DNA from: an uncultured Prevotellaceae bacterium
Lineage (GTDB): Bacteria; Bacteroidota; Bacteroidia; Bacteroidales; Muribaculaceae
DNA: 11,271 nucleotides
Reading direction: 5' to 3'
Assembly: GCA_905210415.1 (NCBI GenBank)
Contig: CAJLWM010000062.1
Location: 1 to 11,271 of the forward strand
Of the stretch, positions 1 to 6,826 are shown piece by piece. The translations under genes were made by a program, and so were the position numbers. The first letter of the stretch is position 1; every line of letters begins with the position of its first letter. The notes beneath the pieces are model-generated. The model had not been told where the DNA came from. It saw nothing but the letters and a program-made list of their open reading frames with translations, and ran no database searches.

Positions 1-2
1 CC

Positions 3-1301
3 ATAATCACTTCATATGCCATCTTATTTTTGGGGACATTTACTGAATGTCCCTACGTAGAAGGACGTTGGATGTATGGTACGCTCTCGATAGGTGGCAA
101 GCAACGCGAAATGAATTTGAAGAACTCACGACTGAGTAGCGGTAGCCAGACCCTTGGCATCAATGCGCGTCCTGTGCCACAGGTGCGCCTTGCCTTGGAG
201 GACTATTGGAGCATACCATTCACTAAGGATTGGCTTCAAGTAAAGGGCCATGTAGCCTTCGGCATGCAGACCGACGAGGGTTGGCAGCACGAATTCACTG
301 ACAAGAAAACACGATATTCCGACAATGTGCTTTATCACTCCAAAGCCGGTTTCCTCAAGATTGGTAAGGATGGCGCGTTTCCGCTGTCGGTGGAGATGGG
401 ATTGGAGATGGCATCGCTCTTTGGTGGCAACTCTTATCGCCCTAACGGAAAAGGAGAGATGATTGAGCTCGTGGGAAGCAGGAGTTTTAAGGCTTTCTGG
501 CATGCCTTTGTGCCTGGTGGTAAGGATTCTACCGATGGCGAGAACTACAAGAACGCCGAGGGAGATTTGTTGGGTAGCTGGATGATGCGAGTGAATTATG
601 AGAAGGATACGTGGAAAGCGGGATTTTATGTAGATAAATTCTTTGAAGACCACTCGGCGATGTTCCAACTCGACTATAATGGCTATGGCAGTGGCGATGA
701 GTGGTTGGAGAAGAAAGAACACAAATATGTGATGTATGACTTCAAGGACTGGATGCTTGGCGCTGACTTCCAACTTAAGCAAGGCACTTGGCTGAGAAAT
801 GTTGTTGTGGAATACCTCTACACTAAATATCAGAGCGGGCCAATTTATCACGACCATACAGTTTCGATTCCTGATCACATAGGCGGTATGGATAGTTACT
901 ACAACCATGGCATCTATCCGGGATGGCAGCACTGGGGACAAGTGATAGGCAATCCGCTGTATCGTTCGCCAATCTACAACAAGAATGGCGTAATCTCTGT
1001 GGCAAACAACCGCTTTGTGGCGCTGCACGTGGGCGTTGACGGTATGCCTACGCGCAACATCGGTTACCGCGTGCTCGCCTCGTTTCAAGACGGACTCGGA
1101 ACATACGCTAATCCTTACACCAAGGTGCGCCACAATGTGAGCGTGCTTGTGGAGGGTGAGTATAAATTCACCAGCAATGCTATGGCGGGATGGAGCGTAA
1201 AGGGTGGATATGCGATGGATTTCGGCGATATTATCGGCGATAATCAGGGCTTTCAACTGACGATAGCGAAAAGAGGTATTATAGGTAAAACGAAGAAATA
1301 A
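3..1301 (+). CDS. Capsule assembly Wzi family outer-membrane protein, 5'-truncated
   Basis: This frame is open to the left edge, so the true start and signal peptide lie outside the window. The first possible in-window initiator, TTG at 30, is not a credible start. The recognisable part begins near YVEGRWMYGTLSIGGKQ and continues with REMNLKNSRLSSG and NARPVPQVRLAL, the conserved N-terminal block of the Bacteroidetes Wzi-like family. After that come alternating hydrophobic/aromatic stretches typical of an outer-membrane beta-barrel, ending in GFQLTIAKRG. About 420 residues are visible, and family members are usually somewhat longer. Enterobacterial Wzi binds capsule polysaccharide at the outer membrane. 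In Bacteroidetes the family is widespread and its exact role is poorly defined, so export or surface attachment of polysaccharide is inference. A small lipoprotein gene follows 4 bases after the stop, which suggests one transcript. The first dozen codons do not look family-like and may be affected by the contig edge. Confidence 0.85.
   Translation: MITSYAILFLGTFTECPYVEGRWMYGTLSIGGKQREMNLKNSRLSSGSQTLGINARPVPQVRLALEDYWSIPFTKDWLQVKGHVAFGMQTDEGWQHEFTDKKTRYSDNVLYHSKAGFLKIGKDGAFPLSVEMGLEMASLFGGNSYRPNGKGEMIELVGSRSFKAFWHAFVPGGKDSTDGENYKNAEGDLLGSWMMRVNYEKDTWKAGFYVDKFFEDHSAMFQLDYNGYGSGDEWLEKKEHKYVMYDFKDWMLGADFQLKQGTWLRNVVVEYLYTKYQSGPIYHDHTVSIPDHIGGMDSYYNHGIYPGWQHWGQVIGNPLYRSPIYNKNGVISVANNRFVALHVGVDGMPTRNIGYRVLASFQDGLGTYANPYTKVRHNVSVLVEGEYKFTSNAMAGWSVKGGYAMDFGDIIGDNQGFQLTIAKRGIIGKTKK
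33..53. repeat. Short perfect inverted repeat near left contig edge
   Basis: GGGACATT (33-40) and AATGTCCC (46-53) are perfect 8-bp complements around a 5-base loop. The repeat sits inside the poorly conserved first codons of the truncated Wzi gene, close to the window edge. It may be chance, or a fold-back artefact at a contig end. No function is proposed. Confidence 0.5.
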
Positions 1302-1305
1302 GTAA

Positions 1306-1758
1306 ATGATGAGAAAGATATTGTATACAATCGTGGCGTTGATAGTAGTGATGGCTGCGATGACGTTTAATGCCTGCACAATAGAGACATCAGAAGCTGG
1401 CGACTTTGAGGGAATGTGGCACTTGACCAGAGTGGACACTATTGCCACAGGCGGAGTGCTCAACAAGTCGAACGACAAGATGTATTGGTCGTTTCAGTTT
1501 AAATTGATGCAAGCGTCAGACAAGACAGGAAGACGTAAACCCATATTGATGCGCTACATTGCGGGCGATGGCACGCTGAAACTGCACACCCCATATATCT
1601 ACAATAGAGGAAATGGCGATAAGCCATTGGAGGACACTAATCCTCTCAAGCCCTATGGCATCAACAATCTGGAAGAAGAATTCCAAGTGCTGAAGTTGGG
1701 TGGTGGCAAGATGCAACTAAAGTCAGACTTGCTGATACTAACTTTCCGCAAATTCTGA
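1306..1758 (+). CDS. Small lipocalin-like lipoprotein, downstream partner of the Wzi gene
   Basis: This is a 150-residue protein with a lysine/arginine-containing N-terminus, a hydrophobic stretch at about residues 5-20, and a lipobox-like FNAC ending at Cys24. It is therefore probably processed by signal peptidase II and lipidated. The residues after Cys24 (TIETSEAGD) are acidic, which in Bacteroidetes can favour export to the outer membrane or surface. The mature part opens with GDFEGMWHLTRVD and closes with strands such as FQVLKLGGGKMQLKSD and LLILTFRKF. That pattern resembles the small lipocalin-like domain proteins of Bacteroidales. This assignment is from general resemblance, not from diagnostic residues. 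ATG codons occur at 1306 and 1309, and the first is used here. The 4-base gap from the Wzi stop implies co-transcription and possibly a shared envelope role. The ligand or partner is unknown. Confidence 0.8.
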   Translation: MMRKILYTIVALIVVMAAMTFNACTIETSEAGDFEGMWHLTRVDTIATGGVLNKSNDKMYWSFQFKLMQASDKTGRRKPILMRYIAGDGTLKLHTPYIYNRGNGDKPLEDTNPLKPYGINNLEEEFQVLKLGGGKMQLKSDLLILTFRKF

Positions 1759-1979
1759 TGCACACCCTTGCAACGTAGGGCCATCGACAAACATGTCTCT
1801 TCAGCCTAAATGGGCGTCTTAACCTTCGATATCTGTGTGAGGGAAATGTATTCTTGTTATAGTTTTGCTTGGGAAATGCCTACGCTTTATTACACTTTTT
1901 CAAGGGAAAGTTGGCGGTTTGGTTACACTTTTTCAAGGGAATTGAGTTAATCCAAATCAGGATTCCTGGTAACAATAAA
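1759..1979. other. Convergent intergenic region
   Basis: This is non-coding sequence between the convergent lipoprotein and beta-helix genes. It holds the direct repeat at 1890-1941. I see no strong terminator for the plus-strand Wzi/lipoprotein unit. The GCC/GGC pairing around 1805-1816 is too weak to call. A 69-codon reading frame at 1869-2078 crosses the repeat, the terminator and the antisense of the beta-helix gene, and has no coding character. Confidence 0.6.
1890..1941. repeat. 19-bp direct repeat with 33-bp period
   Basis: TTACACTTTTTCAAGGGAA occurs exactly at 1890-1908 and again at 1923-1941, separated by 14 bases. This looks like one full and one partial copy of a 33-bp tandem unit. 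The copies are identical although the surroundings are non-coding, which points to recent duplication or a dispersed repeat family. There are too few copies for a CRISPR array, and no cas genes are in the window. Confidence 0.8.
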
Positions 1980-2007
1980 GCGAGCCCGGCGGTTGTGCCG
2001 AGCTCGC
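1971..2007 (-). terminator. Intrinsic terminator of the beta-helix gene
   Basis: A GC-rich hairpin occupies 1980-2007. GCGAGC pairs with GCTCGC and CGGC with GCCG around the 6-base loop GGTTGT, with a single C/A mismatch, giving 10 base pairs. Read on the minus strand, the stem is followed by the T-rich stretch TTTATTGTT. It begins 25 bases after the beta-helix gene stop, the expected place for a Rho-independent terminator of that gene. Confidence 0.8.
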
Positions 2008-2032
2008 GAGTTATGATAGGTTGTGATAAGTC

Positions 2033-3484
2033 TTACTTAACAATCTTTGCTGTAGCAGTAGCGGTTTTCACGATGTAAACACCGTTGCCAAGGCCACTCA
2101 GGTCTAATTCGGTAGCGTTGCTTGCTGCAGTAACGATAGCGCCACTGATAGAATAAACGTTGGCGCTGGTAGGTGTTGCGAAATATACGCATTGTGAAGC
2201 AGCATCGTAGCGGATGGCAGTGTCGGTAGCGATTTCGCCTACAGAAGATGGCGACTTAGCAGGCATGAAAATCACTTCACCGAGAGTAATATTGTCCTTC
2301 TTGTGAAAGATAACTGTTTCGATGCTTTCTTCGTCTTGAGTATCAACGCCCCAAGTGTTGTTTTGGGCATACACTTTGTTGGGAGAGTTGTTGTATAAAT
2401 CGAATTTTTTGCCAGAGTTTTCGTTGTTCTTAAATACGTTTCCGCCAGGATTGTAAAATGGGCTTTTTTCTGGAACGTCGATTCTACCTATGTTCACATT
2501 GCCGCATCCAATCACTGTGATACCCCAATAGTTGCCTTCGATATGGTTGCCAGAAACCATAGCAGATTGGCTTTTGCTTGAGTCAGAGAGGCTGATGCCG
2601 CTACCTCCACTCATTGGTTTTGGGTCGTGGCAGTTGTCGATGAGAATATTGTCGGCAATCACTACACTCATAGGGCCTACGGTGGTGATTCCATAGCGGC
2701 AATGTCGAATGTCGTTTCTGCGGATATATACTTTTTCGGTGCATTCCATGCTCAAAAGGTTGCCCACGGCGATGCCGCCCACTTTACTGAGTTTGGCGCC
2801 TTCGATCACATTGTCCTCAATGTAGACAGGGTTTTGACCACCCACGGTGACGTTGATATACGGCTTGTTGGTATTCATTGTATTACAGTTTTTGAAATGA
2901 TTGTTTCTAACAACCAATCGGCAGGCGATGTTTGCTCCGCAGCCAATGCCTGTCGCTTGGCAATCCTCAAATGTACAGTCTGTAATAGATACACCCACGT
3001 TAGGTGAAGCGATTGAGATAACACCTTCAGAGTTTAATGCGGTTGTGACGTTCTTAAAGTTGCACTTTGAGATGCTGATGTCCTTGCAGCCCAGATATCT
3101 TACACCGCTTGCGTTGAAGTCGATGTTTTTGATTTCGCCAGCAGAAGTAGATGTGAAGTGAACGCCTTTAGGGGCTGTTGTATCAGAAGCTTTGTCGAAA
3201 TAACCTTTTGTGGCAGGAGTTAGGTCGGCGTAGCCTTCGATGGTGATACGAACGCCGCCACCGAGCTTCACGATGTCGCCATCTTCCATGCGCAAGGTGT
3301 CGCCATTAGCAATAGTGATGCTGTTTGGTACGGTGTAAACGCCGTCGTTGTAAGTCACACCAGTGAGTATGCTTTCGCTAAGTTTCTTAAAGGTGAACAC
3401 TTCTTTGTTGCCTTCAGTGGTGTACTCGGCATTTGCTCCTGCGGCAATTGCTGCCGCTAACATTAAGAATGTAAATCTTTTCAT
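2033..3484 (-). CDS. Secreted right-handed beta-helix protein with T9SS-type C-terminal tail
   Basis: The protein is 483 residues from the ATG at 3484. The reading frame extends 27 codons further upstream, but this start gives a clear signal peptide (MKRFTFLMLAAAIAAG, cleavage after ANA at about residue 19) and lies just downstream of a promoter-like -7 element. Residues of about 100-390 contain repeated short turns such as CNFKNV, CTFEDC, NHFKNC, DNVIEG, NDIRHC, DNILID and NHIEGN, spaced about one coil apart. These are the signature of a right-handed parallel beta-helix (pectate-lyase-like fold). The last 41 residues (VYSISGAIV, LDLSGLGNGVYIVK, KIVK) resemble a type A sorting domain of the type IX secretion system, so release or attachment at the cell surface is likely. 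Beta-helix proteins include polysaccharide lyases and hydrolases, epimerases and adhesins. I see no catalytic motif that decides among them, so the activity and ligand are unknown. It lies 127 bases downstream of the glycosyltransferase on the same strand. Confidence 0.88.
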   Translation of the reverse strand: MKRFTFLMLAAAIAAGANAEYTTEGNKEVFTFKKLSESILTGVTYNDGVYTVPNSITIANGDTLRMEDGDIVKLGGGVRITIEGYADLTPATKGYFDKASDTTAPKGVHFTSTSAGEIKNIDFNASGVRYLGCKDISISKCNFKNVTTALNSEGVISIASPNVGVSITDCTFEDCQATGIGCGANIACRLVVRNNHFKNCNTMNTNKPYINVTVGGQNPVYIEDNVIEGAKLSKVGGIAVGNLLSMECTEKVYIRRNDIRHCRYGITTVGPMSVVIADNILIDNCHDPKPMSGGSGISLSDSSKSQSAMVSGNHIEGNYWGITVIGCGNVNIGRIDVPEKSPFYNPGGNVFKNNENSGKKFDLYNNSPNKVYAQNNTWGVDTQDEESIETVIFHKKDNITLGEVIFMPAKSPSSVGEIATDTAIRYDAASQCVYFATPTSANVYSISGAIVTAASNATELDLSGLGNGVYIVKTATATAKIVK

Positions 3485-3508
3485 AAAATGGTATTTTAAA
3501 ATTTTAGG

Positions 3509-3516
3509 CAAAGGTA
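3509..3516 (-). promoter_or_regulatory. Candidate -7 promoter element of the beta-helix gene
   Basis: On the minus strand, TACCTTTG (3516 down to 3509) matches the Bacteroidetes -7 consensus TAnnTTTG exactly. It would give a leader of about 15-20 bases before the ATG at 3484. No TTTG-like -33 element is found 19-22 bases upstream, so the promoter is only half supported. Confidence 0.45.
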
Positions 3517-3611
3517 AATAGTTTTTGTTGTAGTTTGAGGATATTTTGTTTGAAATTTTGCCCAAAAGGTGTGATTTTGCTAATAATATGTAGATTTGTG
3601 TTGAATATTTG

Positions 3612-4790
3612 TCATTTTAGACGTTGCCAAGTGAAGTTGCTCTCACGCATTCTGTATCCGCGGATGTTGTAAAGCGCATTCACCACAGGGCGGATGTAAG
3701 CATAGAAAGGTATGCCCAAATGCAGTTTAGGCGATTTCAGTCGTTTGGCATTGCCACGGAATAGGATGATAAGCGTAGTCCATAGACCAACGAATAGCAC
3801 TAATGCTATTGCTATGGTGAACAGATTGTGCCAATCAAGGGCAACCGCAGTAGCCAATGCAGCCACGTTGAGGTATTGGCAGCATGATATCAGCGATGAT
3901 GAGATGAATGGCCAGCGACGCAGGCGTTTAGCCGTGAAGTCGTGACGAAGCTTCAGTTCGGCGTGCACTGCCTTGTAATTGTCGTGGTATGCTGTCATCA
4001 TTGCGTTTTCGTTTAGTTCCACATGTGTGTTGTCGGCATTGGCGATTTCGCTTATGAATAGGTCGTCGTCGCCATAGTGCAACATGAGCGAGCGGTGAAA
4101 GCCGTTGTTGGCAAAGAATGAGCTGCGACGATAAGCGAGGTTGTCGTTGGTGCCGCGGAATGGGTATCCATTGATATCGCTTGAGAGGTATTGCACCGAG
4201 TCGGTGACATTGTCGTAGACGCGATAGTTTTTGCCAAACTTGTGGTCCTTCTTATATCTTGGTCGTGAGTAGCCAATCACCACGTCGGTGTCATCATTGA
4301 AGTTGCGGCACATCAGTGTCAGCCAGTCTGGTCCGGCAGGGCAGCAGTTGGCATTGGTCACCACAATCAATTCGTTTTTAGCGGCTTTGATGCCAAGCAT
4401 GATAGCCAGTTTGCGGCGCGACACGTTGCGGCTACCTTCTGGTATGTATGTCTGACGAAGATTTTTGTATTGGGTGAGCATCTGCGAGATTACTTCTGCC
4501 GAATTGTCGATTGAAGAGTCGTTCACCACAATCACTTCATAGTTGGGGTAGTTCTGGTTGAGCAGATAAGGCAAGAAGCGCTCCAGACAAGCGGCATCGT
4601 TGTGGGCATACACGATTACTGAGGCAGGAGCGAGGCTCTCTTCTGCTGTAGCCTCGTTGCACTGCGCGGCGCAACGACGCACGGCATTGTAGCGACGCGC
4701 ATGCCACACCACAATCGCTATTGTGAGCAACAGCGAAAATGCCAATAGCCCGTATACTACCGGGCTTAATATGATTGAGAAATTTATCAT
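3612..4790 (-). CDS. Membrane-anchored glycosyltransferase family 2 protein
   Basis: The protein is 392 residues from the ATG at 4790. A GTG immediately upstream (4793) could add one residue. A hydrophobic N-terminal anchor spans about residues 7-29. The GT-A domain follows: ASVIVYAHND (about 57-66), YEVIVVNDSSIDNS (about 84-97, the nucleotide-sugar-binding aspartate region), TNANC at 145-149 where the family usually has a DxD-type TDADC, HYGDDDLFI (about 238-246, the likely catalytic acid region), and RLRRW at 289-293, a loose counterpart of the QxxRW motif. Two hydrophobic segments (about 300-318 and 323-344) form a C-terminal membrane region. The protein ends FTWQRLK, an ending I associate with related Bacteroidetes family 2 enzymes. 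Transfer of a sugar to an envelope glycan at the inner membrane is inferred, and donor and acceptor cannot be read from sequence. It has its own promoter-like element and is divergent from the hut operon. Confidence 0.88.
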   Translation of the reverse strand: MINFSIILSPVVYGLLAFSLLLTIAIVVWHARRYNAVRRCAAQCNEATAEESLAPASVIVYAHNDAACLERFLPYLLNQNYPNYEVIVVNDSSIDNSAEVISQMLTQYKNLRQTYIPEGSRNVSRRKLAIMLGIKAAKNELIVVTNANCCPAGPDWLTLMCRNFNDDTDVVIGYSRPRYKKDHKFGKNYRVYDNVTDSVQYLSSDINGYPFRGTNDNLAYRRSSFFANNGFHRSLMLHYGDDDLFISEIANADNTHVELNENAMMTAYHDNYKAVHAELKLRHDFTAKRLRRWPFISSSLISCCQYLNVAALATAVALDWHNLFTIAIALVLFVGLWTTLIILFRGNAKRLKSPKLHLGIPFYAYIRPVVNALYNIRGYRMRESNFTWQRLK

Positions 4791-4809
4791 CACAATGGTT
4801 TAATTTATG

Positions 4810-4843
4810 CAAAGGTTAATTCACCTGCATTTCCTTTTGCAAA
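4810..4843 (-). promoter_or_regulatory. Candidate promoter of the glycosyltransferase gene
   Basis: On the minus strand, TTTG (4843-4840) is followed after 22 bases by AACCTTTG (4817-4810). The latter is one mismatch from the Bacteroidetes -7 consensus TAnnTTTG. The ATG at 4790 lies about 20 bases downstream, giving a short leader. The spacing is slightly longer than usual, so this is moderately supported. Confidence 0.45.
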
Positions 4844-4942
4844 TTTAATCATACTTTGCCATATATTGCCCAGTTTCGCGAAAAATTATCGGCTTATTTG
4901 CAGTGATTATTATTGGTGGCGGTGTAAGTGGCTATAGGGCGG

Positions 4943-4998
4943 ATTGAGCAATTTATCGACGTCAGGAAACGCGGATTATTTGCTCAATTCAGCAAATA
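4943..4998. promoter_or_regulatory. Overlapping inverted repeats at the hut promoter (putative operator)
   Basis: TATTTGCT (4977-4984) and AGCAAATA (4991-4998) are perfect 8-bp complements around CAATTC. This palindrome covers the -33 element and much of the spacer of the hut promoter. In addition, ATTGAGCAA (4943-4951) is the exact reverse complement of TTGCTCAAT (4980-4988), so the same central sequence can pair with either side. Placement over the promoter suggests a repressor-binding site. The repeats lie upstream of the predicted transcription start, which argues against an RNA switch. No regulator is identified in the window. Confidence 0.45.
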
Positions 4999-5011
4999 TT
5001 TATTATATTTG
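4979..5011 (+). promoter_or_regulatory. Bacteroidetes-type promoter of the hut operon
   Basis: TTTG (4979-4982), a 21-base spacer and TATATTTG (5004-5011) match the primary sigma factor consensus TTTG / TAnnTTTG of Bacteroidetes. Transcription would begin near 5018, leaving an A-rich leader of about 50 bases before the ftcD ATG at 5071. This is the best-formed promoter in the window. Confidence 0.7.
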
Positions 5012-5070
5012 CCAATGAAAACATAAACCAGACAAAAACAATATCATAATACATAAAAACATAACCTTAT

Positions 5071-6780
5071 ATGGCAAACAAAAAACAGATAGTAGAGTGC
5101 GTGCCTAATTTCAGCGAGGGACGCGACTTGGGTGTTATCAAACAAATCACCGATATGATTGAGTCGGTGGATGGAGTAAAACTTCTTGATGTGGATCCGG
5201 GTGAGGCAACTAACCGTACAGTGGTGACTTTCGTGGGAGAACCAGAAGTAGTGGTTGAGGCAGCATTCAAAGCAGTGGCAAAAGCAGCCGAACTTATCGA
5301 TATGCGTCGTCACCATGGAGCGCACCCAAGAATGGGCGCTACCGATGTGCTTCCTATCGTTCCTGTGAGCGGCATCACACTTGAAGAATGTGCCGAGCTT
5401 GCCCGCAAACTTGCTAAGCGCATTGCCGATGAACTCTCAGTGCCATGTTATTGCTACGAGGCTGCTGCTCTGAAGCCAGAAAGAAAGAATCTTGCAATAT
5501 GCCGTAAGGGCGAGTATGAAGGTCTTGCCGAGAGAGTGGGCGACGAAAATGAAGCTCCTGATTTCGGAGCACGTCCATTTGACGAGCAGGTGGCTCGTAC
5601 TGGTTGCACCGCCGTTGGCGCTCGCGACTTCCTTATTGCAGTGAACTATAACCTTAACAGCACATCTACACGCCGTGCCAATGCTATTGCATTCGACGTG
5701 AGAGAAAAGGGTAGACCAGTGCGTGAGGGAAATCCTATCACCGGTAAGAAAAAACTCGATGAAAACGGCAATGTGATAATGCAGCCGGGAACATTGAAGG
5801 GCACAAAAGCCATCGGATGGTATATCGATGAATATGGCATCGCACAGGTGTCGATGAACATCACAAACATTAATGTCACTCCATTGCATGTGGCATTTGA
5901 CGAAGTGTGCCGTTGCGCTCAAAATAGAGGCCTTCGCGTCACTGGTACTGAGATTGTCGGTCTTATCCCAGAACGCACTCTCCTTGAGGCTGGTAAGTAT
6001 TTCCTTGAAAAGCAACACCGCTCGGCTGGTATTCCTAAGGCCGACCTTCTGAAGATTGCCATCAAGTCGATGGGCCTCGATGACCTTCGCCCATTCAATC
6101 CTGAAGAAAAAGTAATAGAATATATGCTCGAAGCCGACAAGAAGCAAAACCGACTTGTTGACCTCACAGTGAAGGGCTTTGCTGAGGAGACTGCACGCGA
6201 AAGTCCTGCTCCTGGTGGCGGTTCGGTATCGGCTTATATGGGTGCATTGGGTGCATCACTTGGCACTATGGTGGCAAACTTGTCGAGCCACAAGCCAGGT
6301 TGGGACGACCGTTGGGATGAATTTGCAAAGTGGGCAGAACGCGGAATGGAAATCCAAGAAGAATTGCTCCACCTTGTTGACGAAGATACAGAGGCATTCA
6401 ACCGTATCATGACAGCATTCGGAATGCCAAAGAAAACCGACGAAGAGAAGGCTTTGCGCTCAGAGGCAATACAGAAGGCTACGCTCTTTGCGTCGGAAGT
6501 GCCATTGGAAACAATGAAGGCATCGGCAAGAGTGTTTGAACTTTGCCGTCAGATGGTGGCAGAGGGCAATCCTAATAGCGTGTCAGACGCTGGTGTTGGT
6601 GCTCTCGCAGCACGTGCCGCAGTGATTGGCGCAGGCATGAACGTGAAGATCAATGCCGCATCGCTTAAGGATCGCGCTAAGGCTGAAGCCCTTATTGCCG
6701 AGGCAGAAGAGATTATCGCTAAGGCTAATGCCGAAGAGAAAGAGATTACAGAACAAGTGGAAAAAATAATCAAGGGATAA
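5071..6780 (+). CDS. ftcD: Bifunctional glutamate formimidoyltransferase / formimidoyl-THF cyclodeaminase
   Basis: This enzyme catalyses the last two steps of histidine degradation. It transfers the formimino group of N-formimino-L-glutamate to tetrahydrofolate, releasing glutamate, and then deaminates 5-formimino-THF to 5,10-methenyl-THF and ammonia. It is a 569-residue cytoplasmic protein in the full-length fused architecture also seen in animals. The N-terminal formiminotransferase half (about 1-330) opens with IVECVPNFSEGRD and carries HHGAHPRMGATD at 81-92, in which a histidine (probably His85) corresponds to the family's catalytic residue. The cyclodeaminase half (about 360-569) carries SPAPGGGSVSAYMGALGAS (PGGGS at 381-385), VDEDTEAFN (437-445) and SDAGVGALAARAA (505-517), all typical of that domain. 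The start follows an A-rich leader without a Shine-Dalgarno sequence. It is the first gene of the operon, downstream of the consensus promoter at 4979-5011. Confidence 0.97.
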   Translation: MANKKQIVECVPNFSEGRDLGVIKQITDMIESVDGVKLLDVDPGEATNRTVVTFVGEPEVVVEAAFKAVAKAAELIDMRRHHGAHPRMGATDVLPIVPVSGITLEECAELARKLAKRIADELSVPCYCYEAAALKPERKNLAICRKGEYEGLAERVGDENEAPDFGARPFDEQVARTGCTAVGARDFLIAVNYNLNSTSTRRANAIAFDVREKGRPVREGNPITGKKKLDENGNVIMQPGTLKGTKAIGWYIDEYGIAQVSMNITNINVTPLHVAFDEVCRCAQNRGLRVTGTEIVGLIPERTLLEAGKYFLEKQHRSAGIPKADLLKIAIKSMGLDDLRPFNPEEKVIEYMLEADKKQNRLVDLTVKGFAEETARESPAPGGGSVSAYMGALGASLGTMVANLSSHKPGWDDRWDEFAKWAERGMEIQEELLHLVDEDTEAFNRIMTAFGMPKKTDEEKALRSEAIQKATLFASEVPLETMKASARVFELCRQMVAEGNPNSVSDAGVGALAARAAVIGAGMNVKINAASLKDRAKAEALIAEAEEIIAKANAEEKEITEQVEKIIKG

Positions 6781-6826
6781 GGAGCGACTGTTTGAACCGT
6801 TGTATTATTCTGAAAATTAATAAGCT

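Noticed and set aside
126..1478. 450-codon minus-strand reading frame opposite the Wzi gene
   Set aside because: It overlaps a clear Wzi coding region and the start of the lipoprotein gene. Its translation has no signal peptide, domain or motif, so it is an antisense shadow.
1890..1941. Possible CRISPR array
   Set aside because: There are only two copies, the 14-base separation is too short for a spacer, and no cas genes are nearby.
1869..2078. 69-codon plus-strand reading frame containing the 33-bp repeat (LHFFKG repeated)
   Set aside because: The repeated peptide only reflects a repeat period divisible by three. The frame runs through a terminator hairpin and into the antisense of the beta-helix gene.
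5437..6147. 236-codon minus-strand reading frame inside ftcD
   Set aside because: It is entirely antisense to conserved ftcD sequence, with no recognisable protein features.
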